Shown here: positions 14,936 to 24,400 of the stretch, piece by piece | Position numbering within the stretch: the first letter of the stretch is position 1 | Layout of the letters: each line of letters opens with the position of its first letter | NCBI RefSeq assembly: GCF_902493215.1 | Contig: NZ_CABUOL010000007.1 | Span: forward strand, 110,928 to 174,927 | Reading direction: 5' to 3' | DNA: 64,000 nucleotides | Source: an uncultured Mediterranea sp. | Lineage (GTDB): Bacteria > Bacteroidota > Bacteroidia > Bacteroidales > Bacteroidaceae | Position numbers and translations under genes: made by a program | The notes under the pieces: generated by a model | The model's database searches: none | The model's input: the letters and a program-made list of their open reading frames with translations, nothing else | What the model was told of the DNA's origin: nothing

Positions 14936-15944
14936 GATAGCAGTAGTCATTCTGAACTGGAACGGATGTGATATGCTCCGTACTTTCCTGCCCTCGGTCG
15001 TAGCCTGTTCCGAGACCGACAGGACGGTGGTGTATGTGGCCGACAACGGCTCGACGGATGATTCGGTGAAGATGCTTCGGCAGGAGTTCCCTTCCGTGCG
15101 CCTTATACTTTTGGACAGGAATTATGGTTTTGCCGACGGTTACAATCAGGCTTTGCGTCGGGTGCAGGCCGAATATGCCGTTTTGCTCAATTCGGATGTC
15201 GAGGTGACCGACTGTTGGCTGCAACCCCTGGCCGACTACATGGATGCACATCCGGAAGTGGCTGCCTGCCAGCCCAAACTGCTAGGTTGGAGAGACAAAC
15301 ACTCTTTTGAATATGCCGGAGCTGCGGGAGGTTTCATCGACCGTTATGGCTATCCTTTCTGCCGGGGGCGCATTATGGGGGTAGTGGAGCAGGACCATGG
15401 ACAATACGATACGGTAACACCAATCTTTTGGGCCACAGGCGCAGCCCTGTTCATCCGGCTGGAGGATTATTGGAAAGCCGGCGGGCTGGACGGGCGCTTT
15501 TTTGCCCACATGGAGGAGATTGATTTGTGCTGGCGCCTTCGTGCCCGTGGCCGGATGCTGGTTTGCGTGCCCCAGAGTGTAGTCTATCACGTGGGTGGCG
15601 CCACGCTGAAGAAAGAAAATCCCCGGAAGACGTTCCTCAACTTCCGCAACAATCTTCTGATGCTATATAAGAATCTGCCAGATAGCGAACTGGGCAGCGT
15701 GATGCGTGTTCGTTGGCTGCTCGACCAGGTGGCGGCACTGGTATTCCTGTTGAAGGGGCAGTGGCCCAATGCCTGTGCCGTCTGGCGTGCCCGTCGGGAG
15801 TTCTTTCGGCTTCGTCCGTCCTTCCGCTCTTCGCGTGAGGAAAACATGGAAAAAGCCTGCACTCCGGTTATTCCCGAACGTACAGGCTATAGTCTGCTGT
15901 TCCGCTATTATCTGAAGGGGAAAAAACGTTTTTCCGATTTGTAG
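14928..15944 (+). CDS. family 2 glycosyltransferase, rhamnosyltransferase-like
   Basis: A 338-residue GT-A glycosyltransferase. The nucleotide-sugar binding start KIAVVILNWNGCDML, VADNGSTDD and the LLNSDVEVT metal-binding DxD-like motif are visible, as is the catalytic-side HMEEIDLCWRLRARG typical of dTDP-rhamnose type GT2 enzymes. No transmembrane segment is present, so it probably works at the cytoplasmic face. The start ATG lies within the end of the acyltransferase gene, so the pair may act on envelope glycolipid. The donor and acceptor sugars are unknown. Confidence 0.82.
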   Translation: MDKIAVVILNWNGCDMLRTFLPSVVACSETDRTVVYVADNGSTDDSVKMLRQEFPSVRLILLDRNYGFADGYNQALRRVQAEYAVLLNSDVEVTDCWLQPLADYMDAHPEVAACQPKLLGWRDKHSFEYAGAAGGFIDRYGYPFCRGRIMGVVEQDHGQYDTVTPIFWATGAALFIRLEDYWKAGGLDGRFFAHMEEIDLCWRLRARGRMLVCVPQSVVYHVGGATLKKENPRKTFLNFRNNLLMLYKNLPDSELGSVMRVRWLLDQVAALVFLLKGQWPNACAVWRARREFFRLRPSFRSSREENMEKACTPVIPERTGYSLLFRYYLKGKKRFSDL

Positions 15945-15951
15945 GGATACC

Positions 15952-16311
15952 TCATCTTCCGGTATGCACTTCCACTCCTGCCGTTTCGATATCGGCTCCC
16001 ATGGGCGGATTGCGTTTGGACAGAGTCAGGTCAATGTGTTCGATGCTGGGGAATTCACTGAACAGGCGACGGATGATGCGGCCTGCCACGTGTTCCAGCA
16101 GTTTGGACGGGATGTCCATCTCAGCCTTTACGGCTTGATGGATTTCCGCGTAGTCTACGGTATCCAATACATCGTCGCTGCCTATGGCACGGGTGATGTC
16201 GGTCTTCAGCCGTAGCGAAACGGTGTATTCATTGCCTACCTTTGTTTCCTGAGGGGCTACTCCGTGATAGGCATAGAAACGGAGGCCTTCGAGCAGGATA
16301 TAACTTTCCAT
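15952..16311 (-). CDS. folB: dihydroneopterin aldolase
   Basis: A 119-residue protein starting MESYILLEGLRFYAYHGVAPQE, with LDTVDYAEIHQAV and the catalytic-side TLSKRNPPMGADIETAGVEV, all hallmarks of FolB, which converts 7,8-dihydroneopterin to 6-hydroxymethyl-dihydropterin in folate synthesis. Length is normal. It lies 21 bases behind ung and converges with the glycosyltransferase gene only eight bases away. Confidence 0.92.
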   Translation of the reverse strand: MESYILLEGLRFYAYHGVAPQETKVGNEYTVSLRLKTDITRAIGSDDVLDTVDYAEIHQAVKAEMDIPSKLLEHVAGRIIRRLFSEFPSIEHIDLTLSKRNPPMGADIETAGVEVHTGR

Positions 16312-16332
16312 ATACTTTTATATATAATAGGT

Positions 16333-16995
16333 TTACCAGACAATGGGAGTTTCACCGTGGGCTGTCAGATAGTCATTGGTACGGCTGAAGTGCTTGTTGC
16401 CGAAGAAACCGTTGTAGGCCGACAGGGGAGACGGATGAGCCGAAGTTAGCACCAGGTGGCGGTTGCGGTCGATGAAGGCACCTTTCCGTTGGGCGTATGC
16501 TCCCCAAAGGATGAATACCAGATGCTCTTTTTCTTCGGCCAGCAGGCGGATGGCCGCGTCGGTGAAGGTTTCCCAGCCATGATTCTGGTGCGAACCGGCC
16601 TGGTGGGCACGTACCGTAAGTGTAGCGTTCAGCAGGAGGACGCCTTGTTGTGCCCAGCGGGTCAGATTGCCGCTGGTAGGCATGTCGGTACCGATGTCAC
16701 TTTTGATTTCCTTGAAGATGTTGACCAGCGAGGGCGGAAAAGCTACGCCGTCGTTCACCGAAAAACAGAGGCCGTGCGCCTGTCCCGGTCCGTGGTATGG
16801 GTCCTGGCCGATGATGACGACCTTAACCCGGTCGAAGGGACAGAGGTTGAAGGCATTGAATATCAGCTTTCCCGGCGGATATACAGGGCCCTTGGCATAC
16901 TCTTCCCGCACGAAGTCGGTCAGTGTCTTGAAGTATTCTTTTTCAAATTCAGGTTGCAGGCGTTGTTTCCAGCTTTCTTCTATCTGAACATTCAT
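16333..16995 (-). CDS. ung: uracil-DNA glycosylase
   Basis: A 220-residue family 1 uracil-DNA glycosylase. The catalytic water-activating motif GQDPYHGPGQAHGLCFSV (about residues 62-79) and the minor-groove loop HPSPLS (about residue 187) are intact. It removes uracil from DNA as the first step of base excision repair. Length is typical. It is the first gene of a likely ung-folB operon. Confidence 0.95.
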   Translation of the reverse strand: MNVQIEESWKQRLQPEFEKEYFKTLTDFVREEYAKGPVYPPGKLIFNAFNLCPFDRVKVVIIGQDPYHGPGQAHGLCFSVNDGVAFPPSLVNIFKEIKSDIGTDMPTSGNLTRWAQQGVLLLNATLTVRAHQAGSHQNHGWETFTDAAIRLLAEEKEHLVFILWGAYAQRKGAFIDRNRHLVLTSAHPSPLSAYNGFFGNKHFSRTNDYLTAHGETPIVW

Positions 16996-17039
16996 GGTTT
17001 TCTATTTGCGCGTTATGGGTTAAACTTCAGCATACAAAA

Positions 17040-17101
17040 TAACGCAGATTTCTGCACATAGGGAAACTTGTGTCCCTATATTTTGCAAAAATCTGCGTTT
17101 A
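17040..17101 (-). terminator. long hairpin between asnA and ung
   Basis: Outer arms AACGCAGATTTCTGCA and TGCAAAAATCTGCGTTT pair almost perfectly and enclose an inner stem of TAGGGA / TCCCTA. T runs flank it. It follows the asnA stop by nine bases and probably ends that transcript. Confidence 0.7.
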
Positions 17102-17109
17102 CTGAAGGT

Positions 17110-18147
17110 TTAAATGAGGTGTATGTCGTGTTTGCGGCATTCTTCGCGCATGCTTTCGGGCCAGATGCTGGCCTGTATTTCGCCGATGTGCGCCTTGCGG
17201 AGGTAGAACATACAGAGGCGCGACTGTCCGATACCGCCTCCGATGGACAAGGGCAGGGTGTCGTCCATCAGCCGTTTGTGGAAATAGAGCTCCAGACGCT
17301 TTTCTTCTCCGGTCAGTTTCAATTGTTTGAGCAGGGCCGTTTTGTCCACGCGGATACCCATGGACGAAAGTTCGATGCTGCGTTGCAGGGGCTCGTCCCA
17401 CAGAAGCAGGTCGCCGTTCAGTCCCGGCAGGCCGTTCAGTCCTGGGGTGGTGTAGTCGTCATAGTCCGGAGCACGTCCGTCGTGCTTCTTTCCGTCGCCC
17501 AGTTCGCATCCGATACCTACGATAAATACGGCACCATACCGTTGGGTGATGGTATGTTCGCGTTCTTTGGGAGTGAGGTGGGGGTAAAGCTGGCGCAACT
17601 CCTCGGCGTGGATAAAGTGGAGCTTGTCCGGCAGGCAGGGCTTGATTTGGGGATACATTTCGTACACCATGTACTCCGTGCGTACCATGGCGGCATAGAT
17701 ACGGGTCACGATTTCCTTCAGAAAATCCACATTGCGGTCGGCGGCGGTGATGACACGTTCCCAGTCCCACTGGTCCACGTAGAGCGAATGCAGGTTGCCC
17801 AGTTCCTCGTCGGCGCGGATGGCGTTCATGTCCGTATAGATGCCGTAGCCCGGTTCGATGTTGTATTCGGCCAGCGTCAGGCGTTTCCACTTGGCCAGCG
17901 AGTGCACCACTTCGGCCTGTGCGTCGCCCAAGTCTTTGATGGGAAAAGAAACGGGACGTTCCACACCGTTCAGGTCGTCGTTGATACCCATGCCTTTCAG
18001 TACGAACAGCGGAGCCGTGACACGCCGTAGGCGGAGTTCCGACGACAGATTCATCTGGAAGAACTCTTTGATCTGTTTGATGCCCAGTTCGGTCTGCTTC
18101 AGGTCCAGCAGGGGTTTATAGTCTTTCGGGGTTATCAGGTAACTCAT
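17110..18147 (-). CDS. asnA: aspartate--ammonia ligase
   Basis: A 345-residue AsnA-type asparagine synthetase, which uses ammonia and ATP and is related to class II aminoacyl-tRNA synthetases. Visible class II-like blocks are GIYTDMNAIRADEEL, VDQWDWERVITAADRN and the C-terminal GGGIGQSRLCMFYLRKAHIGE. Length is typical of AsnA (about 330-345). It has its own promoter (TATATTTG at 18184-18191) and hairpin terminator, so it is monocistronic. Confidence 0.94.
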   Translation of the reverse strand: MSYLITPKDYKPLLDLKQTELGIKQIKEFFQMNLSSELRLRRVTAPLFVLKGMGINDDLNGVERPVSFPIKDLGDAQAEVVHSLAKWKRLTLAEYNIEPGYGIYTDMNAIRADEELGNLHSLYVDQWDWERVITAADRNVDFLKEIVTRIYAAMVRTEYMVYEMYPQIKPCLPDKLHFIHAEELRQLYPHLTPKEREHTITQRYGAVFIVGIGCELGDGKKHDGRAPDYDDYTTPGLNGLPGLNGDLLLWDEPLQRSIELSSMGIRVDKTALLKQLKLTGEEKRLELYFHKRLMDDTLPLSIGGGIGQSRLCMFYLRKAHIGEIQASIWPESMREECRKHDIHLI

Positions 18148-18183
18148 AGGATTTAGTTTTTAGCATGTTGTTAATTTGATTGG

Positions 18184-18191
18184 CAAATATA
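18184..18191 (-). promoter_or_regulatory. -7 box of asnA
   Basis: TATATTTG on the minus strand, 36 bases before the asnA ATG. Confidence 0.65.
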
Positions 18192-18353
18192 GATAAAATA
18201 TTGATAGTTGTATTTGTTTTGCTGAATAAAATATCATTGTGCTTTGATATTCTTTCTTTTGTTTTCATTTTAATAGCTGTTTGAGTGTTTCCTGAAGCTG
18301 AAATATTCTTGAAAAAAAGCAGGCATATATTAGGAGAATGCTGATATTTTTTA

Positions 18354-18361
18354 TACTTTTG
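18354..18361 (+). promoter_or_regulatory. -7 box of tRNA-Arg
   Basis: TACTTTTG lies 12 bases before the tRNA 5' end, the spacing expected for a start just upstream of a tRNA. Confidence 0.65.
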
Positions 18362-18373
18362 CCTCGCAATTGA

Positions 18374-18446
18374 GGCCTGGTAGCTTAGTGAATAGAGCGT
18401 CAGATTCCGGTTCTGAAGGTCGTGGGTTTGAGTCCCACCCGGGTCA
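18374..18446 (+). tRNA. tRNA-Arg (anticodon CCG)
   Basis: A 73-base cloverleaf: acceptor GGCCTGG with CCGGGTC (two G-T pairs), D arm with TAGCTTAGTGAATAGAGC, anticodon stem TCAGA/TCTGA around loop TTCCGGT (anticodon CCG), and T arm GTGGG/CCCAC. CCA is not encoded, as usual in this phylum. It stands alone between a promoter and a terminator. Confidence 0.93.
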
Positions 18447-18456
18447 CAAACAAAAA

Positions 18457-18488
18457 AATCCGCTGATTGTCAGCGGATTTTTTTTGTT
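18457..18488 (+). terminator. terminator after tRNA-Arg
   Basis: Perfect stem AATCCGCTGA / TCAGCGGATT with a 3-base loop and a run of eight T. Confidence 0.9.
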
Positions 18489-18502
18489 TGTAGGGGGCTA
18501 CG

Positions 18503-20902
18503 TTACTCGAATGTGGCCGTGTATTGACATCCTTTCTTCGTTTTGAAGGAAAAGACGTTGGGAGCAGTTTGGCGGAACTTGACCCCTTTCCCTTGTCCGT
18601 CGTTTATCTGTATCTTTTTTCCATTGGGGCATTTGATGCTGCATGCTTCTCCTGCATTCGACAAGATGGTCATTTGCTCTAGCTGTCCGTTGCTCCAGCT
18701 GGCAGAAACTTCAAAATTGCCGCGTGCCTTCAGGCCCTTGAACTGGCCTTTTTGCCATGCTTCGGGTATGGCAGGCAGGGCCTCGATGTATCCTTCGTGG
18801 CTTTGCAACAGCATTTCGGCCACTCCTGCCGTGCCTCCAAAGTTGGCGTCTATCTGGAAGGGAGGACATACGCCCCACAAATTTTCCATAATGCCTTTGG
18901 TCAGGATGTTGCGGTAGAGCTGATAGGCCTTTTCGCCGTTCTTGGCCCGTGCCCAAAGGGTCAGTCTGTGTGCCATGGCCCAGCCGGTAGACTGGTCACC
19001 GCGTTCCTTCAGTGTAACCTTGGCGGCCTCCATCCATTCGGGGGTGGTGGCGTTGATGCTTGTGCCGGGATACAAGGCACAGAGGTGGGAAATGTGGCGG
19101 TGGCGGTATTCTCCGATATCACCGTACTTTTTCTCTTCCCTAAACTCCTTGATCTGGCCGGACTCGCCGATGGGGAATGCGTCCAGTTTCCCGATCTGTT
19201 CTCTGACAGTCTCGAGGAAGGGATCCTTGGCTTTCAGAATGGACGCGGCCTTCAGCAGGTCCTGATAGGTTTCACGTATCATACTCTGGTCGAAGGTACA
19301 TCCCAATGCCTTGAAGTAGGTCCCCTTGTGTCTTTGTTCGGGAGAGAACGACGGATAGACCAGCAGTTTGCCGTCGGGTTGGGCAACAAGGGTTCTGGAC
19401 AGGAACTTGGCCATGCCGAGCAGGGCGGGATAGACGTGCTCCTTCAGTATCTGCCTGTCGCGGGTGTAGTCGTAATAGTCCCAGAAAAGTTTGGCCGTAA
19501 ATCCGCCGGTACCGGGTCCCGAATGTCCTCCGGGGCCTTCGATGCCGAATGCCGTCGCTCCTGTTCCGATGGTCCATCCGTTTTCCTCGGCTATGGGCGA
19601 CAGGGCTTGCGGATTGTTCTTGCGGAGATACTCGGCCGCCTTGCCTGTAGCTGCCTTGCGGAAGGCTTCGTTGTACTTCAGGTAGGCTTCGAAAGTTTCG
19701 GCCAGGTTGGTGACGAAAGCCGGCCAGTAGTTCATCTGTACATTGACGTTGTGCCAGTATCCGCCCGACCAGGGAGCGAATTCGTATTGGTTCCACACGC
19801 CTTGCAGGTTGGCGGGCAACGTCTGGGGGCGCGACGAGGCTATCAGCAGGTAACGGCCGTATTGGAAAAACAGCTCCTCCAGATAGGGCGAAGGTTTGCC
19901 TTTCCGATAGTTATCCAGCAATGTGTTTGTGGGTACAGACAAGGCGGCCTGTTCGGTCAGCTTCAAGTCCACCCGTCCGAACAGACGGCGGTAGTCGGCC
20001 ATGTGCTCCTGTAGCAGACGTTCATATCCTTTTTGCGAGGCCGTTGCGATGCGGGCCGATACCGCTTCGTGGGGATGCGGATTGCCTTTGAACTTTTCGG
20101 CATTGGGGCGCAGGAAAACGTCCTCTTTCAGCTGGTAGGCGGTCGATGCGGTCAGATAGAGCACTGCGCTGTCCGCACGTTCCACTTCGATGCATCCGTT
20201 TCCTTGTTCGTCCGTATGGCAAGTCTGCCTGCCGCCGAAGTTTATCACCTTGATTTGGCCTTCGTAGTCCAGGTCAAAATACTGTATGTTCCCCTTCAGG
20301 GTGATGAGGCTGTCCCGGGCTTCGATGTTGCCGCTCCGTCCGTTGCCTTCCTCGTCGTTGGGATGGAGGTAAGGTAGTTCAGGCCGCAGGCCGAATGTCA
20401 GTTGCCCCGGCTTGTCGGCCTTCAGCTTGATGGCGATGACGTTGTCCGGATAGTTGGCAAAGTATTCGCGGGTATAGTTCGTCCCGTTGTACTCGTAGCG
20501 GACGGAAGCCACACCGCGGTCGATGTCGAGTTCGCGTCGGTAGTTCTTGGCATAGTGGTGGCGGAAGTCCAGATAGATTTCGGCAAAGTTGGTAAATCCT
20601 CCCATGTTATAGGCTCCTCTGTTGCCCAGTGTCTTTTCCGAAAGTTGCAGGCGTTCGGTGTCCGTCCGTCCGAAGATGCAGAGTCCCATGTATCCGTTTC
20701 CGATGGGGAGCGACCATCGTTCCCAGTCTTCATCGTAGGGATATCCGCGGGAGACAATCCGACTGAAGTCGCCTCCTCGGTTATAGGCCGGCCGGTTGTA
20801 CCACAACACGTAAGGTTTGTTCGTTTCCATGCTTTGCGCAGGAAGGCTGCTGAGTAGGAGAAGCAGATACAGTGTCAGGCTTCTCGGGCTGAATCGTTTC
20901 AT
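18503..20902 (-). CDS. GH95 alpha-L-fucosidase or alpha-L-galactosidase
   Basis: A 799-residue secreted enzyme with a signal peptide (LLLLLSSLPAQS). The start of the mature protein (LWYNRPA, LPIGNGYMGLCIFG, LQLSEKTLGNRG), the MNYWPAFVTNLAE block, YPSFSPEQ (general-acid Glu) and WGVCPPFQIDANFGGTAG (conserved Asp) are the GH95 signatures. The family releases terminal alpha-1,2-L-fucose, or alpha-L-galactose, with inversion. Length is normal. It is transcribed away from the HTCS gene and carries, upstream of its -7 box (20938-20945), the same inverted-repeat motif found before susC, so it belongs to the PUL regulon. Which of the two sugars it prefers cannot be decided here. Confidence 0.88.
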   Translation of the reverse strand: MKRFSPRSLTLYLLLLLSSLPAQSMETNKPYVLWYNRPAYNRGGDFSRIVSRGYPYDEDWERWSLPIGNGYMGLCIFGRTDTERLQLSEKTLGNRGAYNMGGFTNFAEIYLDFRHHYAKNYRRELDIDRGVASVRYEYNGTNYTREYFANYPDNVIAIKLKADKPGQLTFGLRPELPYLHPNDEEGNGRSGNIEARDSLITLKGNIQYFDLDYEGQIKVINFGGRQTCHTDEQGNGCIEVERADSAVLYLTASTAYQLKEDVFLRPNAEKFKGNPHPHEAVSARIATASQKGYERLLQEHMADYRRLFGRVDLKLTEQAALSVPTNTLLDNYRKGKPSPYLEELFFQYGRYLLIASSRPQTLPANLQGVWNQYEFAPWSGGYWHNVNVQMNYWPAFVTNLAETFEAYLKYNEAFRKAATGKAAEYLRKNNPQALSPIAEENGWTIGTGATAFGIEGPGGHSGPGTGGFTAKLFWDYYDYTRDRQILKEHVYPALLGMAKFLSRTLVAQPDGKLLVYPSFSPEQRHKGTYFKALGCTFDQSMIRETYQDLLKAASILKAKDPFLETVREQIGKLDAFPIGESGQIKEFREEKKYGDIGEYRHRHISHLCALYPGTSINATTPEWMEAAKVTLKERGDQSTGWAMAHRLTLWARAKNGEKAYQLYRNILTKGIMENLWGVCPPFQIDANFGGTAGVAEMLLQSHEGYIEALPAIPEAWQKGQFKGLKARGNFEVSASWSNGQLEQMTILSNAGEACSIKCPNGKKIQINDGQGKGVKFRQTAPNVFSFKTKKGCQYTATFE

Positions 20903-20937
20903 GGTTGTTTGTATCAGTTAAGTTGTTGAATTGCATA

Positions 20938-20945
20938 CAAAGGTA
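20938..20945 (-). promoter_or_regulatory. -7 box of the GH95 gene
   Basis: TACCTTTG on the minus strand, 36 bases before the start codon, about 63 bases downstream of the centre of the inverted repeat at 20996-21020. Confidence 0.6.
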
Positions 20946-20995
20946 TATAAGTTTGGAACAGGATGTGCCTTGCGGAGGCGTTTGTTTCGCTTCGT

Positions 20996-21020
20996 GTACG
21001 ATAAGTGCACCAAATCGTAC
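20996..21020. promoter_or_regulatory. inverted repeat before GH95, probable HTCS operator
   Basis: Arms GTACGAT and ATCGTAC with 11 bases between. The right half reads GTGCACCAAATCGTA, nearly the same as GTGCACAAATCGTA at 25575-25588 before susC. AraC-type HTCS output domains bind such repeated elements upstream of target promoters; assignment is inferred. Confidence 0.55.
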
Positions 21021-21120
21021 GGAGCAGTCCCTTCGTCCGTATAAGGAATGTTGCATGAAAGTGCTTGCCGGATTGTTGTTCCCTCCGCTTTAAGGACAGG
21101 TTTTCTCTTACTGTATTTTA

Positions 21121-21204
21121 TATCTTGGCTGCTCAGATGTATATCTTAGCTGCCAAGATGTGTATCTGAGCACGCAAGATGTACATCTTAGCGGCTAAGA
21201 TATA
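21121..21204. repeat. tandem array, four 21-bp quasi-palindromes
   Basis: Four exact-length 21-base units start at 21121, 21142, 21163 and 21184. Each follows the pattern ATCTTRGC, 1-3 bases, GCYAAGAT (imperfect in units 1 and 3), so each unit is a dyad of two helical turns. It lies between the divergent GH95 and HTCS genes, outside the predicted promoters of both. Confidence 0.85.
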
Positions 21205-21353
21205 GTTTTTCTTTAGGGATAGGCTGTTTTTCAGGTAGAGAAAGGGAAAAAAACAATATGAGAAAGGTTGGATTATTGTCTGACTCTAATTTTGTAAAGA
21301 GGTATGGGAAGAAAGAAATTTGGTTGAAAACATGCGGTTTCCTTTCAGTTTTG

Positions 21354-21384
21354 TTTGTGAAATGAAAGCAGTTTTATATTTTTG
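21354..21384 (+). promoter_or_regulatory. promoter of the HTCS gene
   Basis: TTTG (21354-21357) and TATTTTTG (21377-21384) are separated by 19 bases, the full -33/-7 consensus. The ATG at 21413 follows 28 bases later, which selects it over upstream TTG codons. Confidence 0.75.
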
Positions 21385-21412
21385 CTCAACCAAACTAAAA
21401 TGACTGTTGCTG

Positions 21413-24400
21413 ATGCTGAAGCTGAAAAGCTGTTTTTTGTTTTTGTTACTGCTCATCGGGACCTGTGCTTATGGCCAGTATTTCAAGAAGATAGGCATGA
21501 ACGACGGATTGTCCAATCTGTCTGTGATGTCTATTTGTCAGGATACGCTGGGACGTATGTGGTTCGGAACAATGGAAGGTATTAATATTTATGACGGGAC
21601 GAAAATTGATAAGATAAAGTTTTGCGAGGTTCCTTCAGCACAAGGCAGAGAACGCAAATTTATAAATGGAAACATCGATCAGATATTGAAGGATAAGCAT
21701 GGAAAAATGTTTGTGCGAAATAATTTTTCTCTGTTTGAATATGATGTTTTTAAGGAAGAATTTCAGGAAGTACGAGCTAATGATGTGAGGACTATTACAT
21801 TGGTGGACGACCAACTTTGTGGAGTAGTAAAGGATTCATTGGGTTTCTATGATGTACAAAACAAACATTGGAATTTCAAGCAAAGATTGGAAATACCTAG
21901 CGTGACCTGTATGCAACAATTGGCCGAAAAATTGTATATCGGTACGATGAAAGGGTTGTATCTTTGGTCACAGGAACAACTGGTTTGCGTATTGCCCGAT
22001 GTGGAAATTTTCCGATTGTTTGCCAGTAGCAAAGGGGAATTATGGATTGCCTCACGAATGGATGGGCTGTTTCGGATAAACAGTGATGGAAAACTATATC
22101 GGGAGGAGATATCCTCATCAAGGGTTGTCAGCGGGCAAATACGTGAATTTGTTGAAGATAGCCAGCAGAATATTTGGTTCGGTACATTTGATGGTTTGCA
22201 GGTATACAATCCTTTTGAAGATTCCTATAAGGTATATAGGCCGGGCATTTATCTGGGACAGTTGGAGCATGAGTCGGTCTTCTCTCTCTATTGCGACAAG
22301 CAGGGAACCATTTGGGTGGGTACTTATTATGGCGGTGTCAATTATTTCAATCTGGAATCTGATCTGTTCACCTATTATCACCCTCATCACATACAGAATG
22401 GTAAATGTTTGAATTTTCCTATTGTGGGGCAGATTGTGGAGGATGATGAGCGGAATCTGTGGATTGCTACAGATGGAGGAGGTGTTAACAAGTTCGATCG
22501 CCAAAAAAAGTTGTTTTCATATTTTGAGGCAACAGGAGGTAACTCAATTTTGCATGATAATATCAAGGCTTTAGCATATGCCCCTGATTTTGATAATCTG
22601 TTTATAGGTACTTATACAGGAGGATTGAGCCGCTATGATAAACGTACTGGGCGTTTTTATAATTATCTTCCTCAATATAGAGAAAAAGGAACAGGGCCGG
22701 ATGGAAGCATTTATTGTTGTTTATATAGGAATGGTTATTTGTATGTATCAGCACATAATGGCTTTTGGCAGTTGGATGTGAAAACAGAACAGTTTACGTT
22801 GATTAGCAATCGATATTTATTTCAAAATTTTGCGATAGACAAAGAAGGCAATGTATGGTTGGCTGCTGGTAGTACTCTGTTCTTGTGGGAACCCGAGCGC
22901 AAAACGCTTAAGGAACAGAAATATGCAGAGAAAGGAATTTCTAAGAATGTAAAGATTACCAAAATTTTGTCAACTAAAGACGGAACCATCTATTTTTCGA
23001 CTTTGGGTGCCGGAGTCTTTTCCTACGACAGTACGACAGACAGTATCCGTCATTATACTTCAGCCAAGGACGGTCTGCTGAGTGATTATTGTTATAATCT
23101 GGCAGAAACTCCGATGAATAACATTCTGATAACCAATGATAGGGGAATATCCATTTATTCTCCGTTCAACGGTACGGTTCGTTCCGTTGAGTTGAGGAGT
23201 GAGAAGGGAATGATTTCTGCGGTTTCCGAGGGAGGGGGAATCTGTGTCGCGTCGGACGACCGTATATATATAGGTGGGGTGGACGGAATGATTTCGTTCA
23301 GCGAGCGCGAACTGTATGAAGTCTACAACGCTGACGCCAATTTCTATTTTTCGTCCTTGCAGGTGAACAATAAACTTGTACGCCCGCATGATTCTCATCA
23401 TATATTGGATGTAGCCTTGCCTTTTACGCGTAAACTCGATTTGGCCTACAATCAGAACAATCTGGCCTTGACCTTTGCCAATTCCAACTACATTGCATTG
23501 GATCGCACCACGGCCTACCAGTATATGCTGGAGGGATTTGATGACGATTGGATTTCTACCGACCAATATAGTTTGAGCTATACCAATCTTTCTCCAGGCA
23601 ATTATGTTCTAAAGGTTCGTGAAACAGGAAACAAGCTGAGTGACGCTTATAATAAAGAGATAGCGTTGGAGATTTGTATACACCGTCCCTGGTTTGCCAC
23701 GTTTTGGGCCTATCTCTGCTATCTGTTGATTGTGTCGGGGATACTCTATGGATTCTGGCGTATCCGTCGCGCACGCCATCTGCTGGCCGTTTCGCTGGAG
23801 AATGAAAAGATTGAAAAAGAACGGATTGAAGAAGTCAACAAGATGAAACTCCGTTTCTTTACCAATATATCGCATGAATTCCGTACTCCGCTTACGCTGA
23901 TTATCGGACAGATTGAATTGCTCATGCAGAGTGACAAATTCTCGTCGGCCGTGCTTCGGAAATTGGAGAGTGTCCATCGGAATGCTGTTCATTTGCGCTT
24001 CCTGATTACAGAACTGCTGGATTTCAGGAAACAGGAACAGGGATTCTTGAAACTGAAGGTGGAATGTCGGGATGTGGTGGCTTTGGCCAGGGAAGTTTAT
24101 GCTTCCTTTGAGGAGTTGGCTGGCAACCGGCGTATCAGTTATTCATTCGAAAGTGTTGACGAAGAGTTGCTTTTGTGGTTCGATCCTGTTCAGATGCAGA
24201 AGGTGTTCTATAACTTGCTTTCCAATGCATTCAAGTATACGGAAGATGGTGGAACTATCAAAATGTACATCCGCCGCTTGCGTCAGTTTGTTGAAATCGG
24301 TGTGGCCGATACAGGGTGTGGCATTCCTCAGGAGGCTCTTTCATTAATCTTTGAGCGTTTCTATCAGGTGGATGGAGGTCAGAGAAGCGGCATGCAGGGT

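Noticed and set aside
17068..18030. 320-residue open frame antisense to asnA
   Set aside because: AsnA motifs are unmistakable on the other strand; the antisense frame has no family features.
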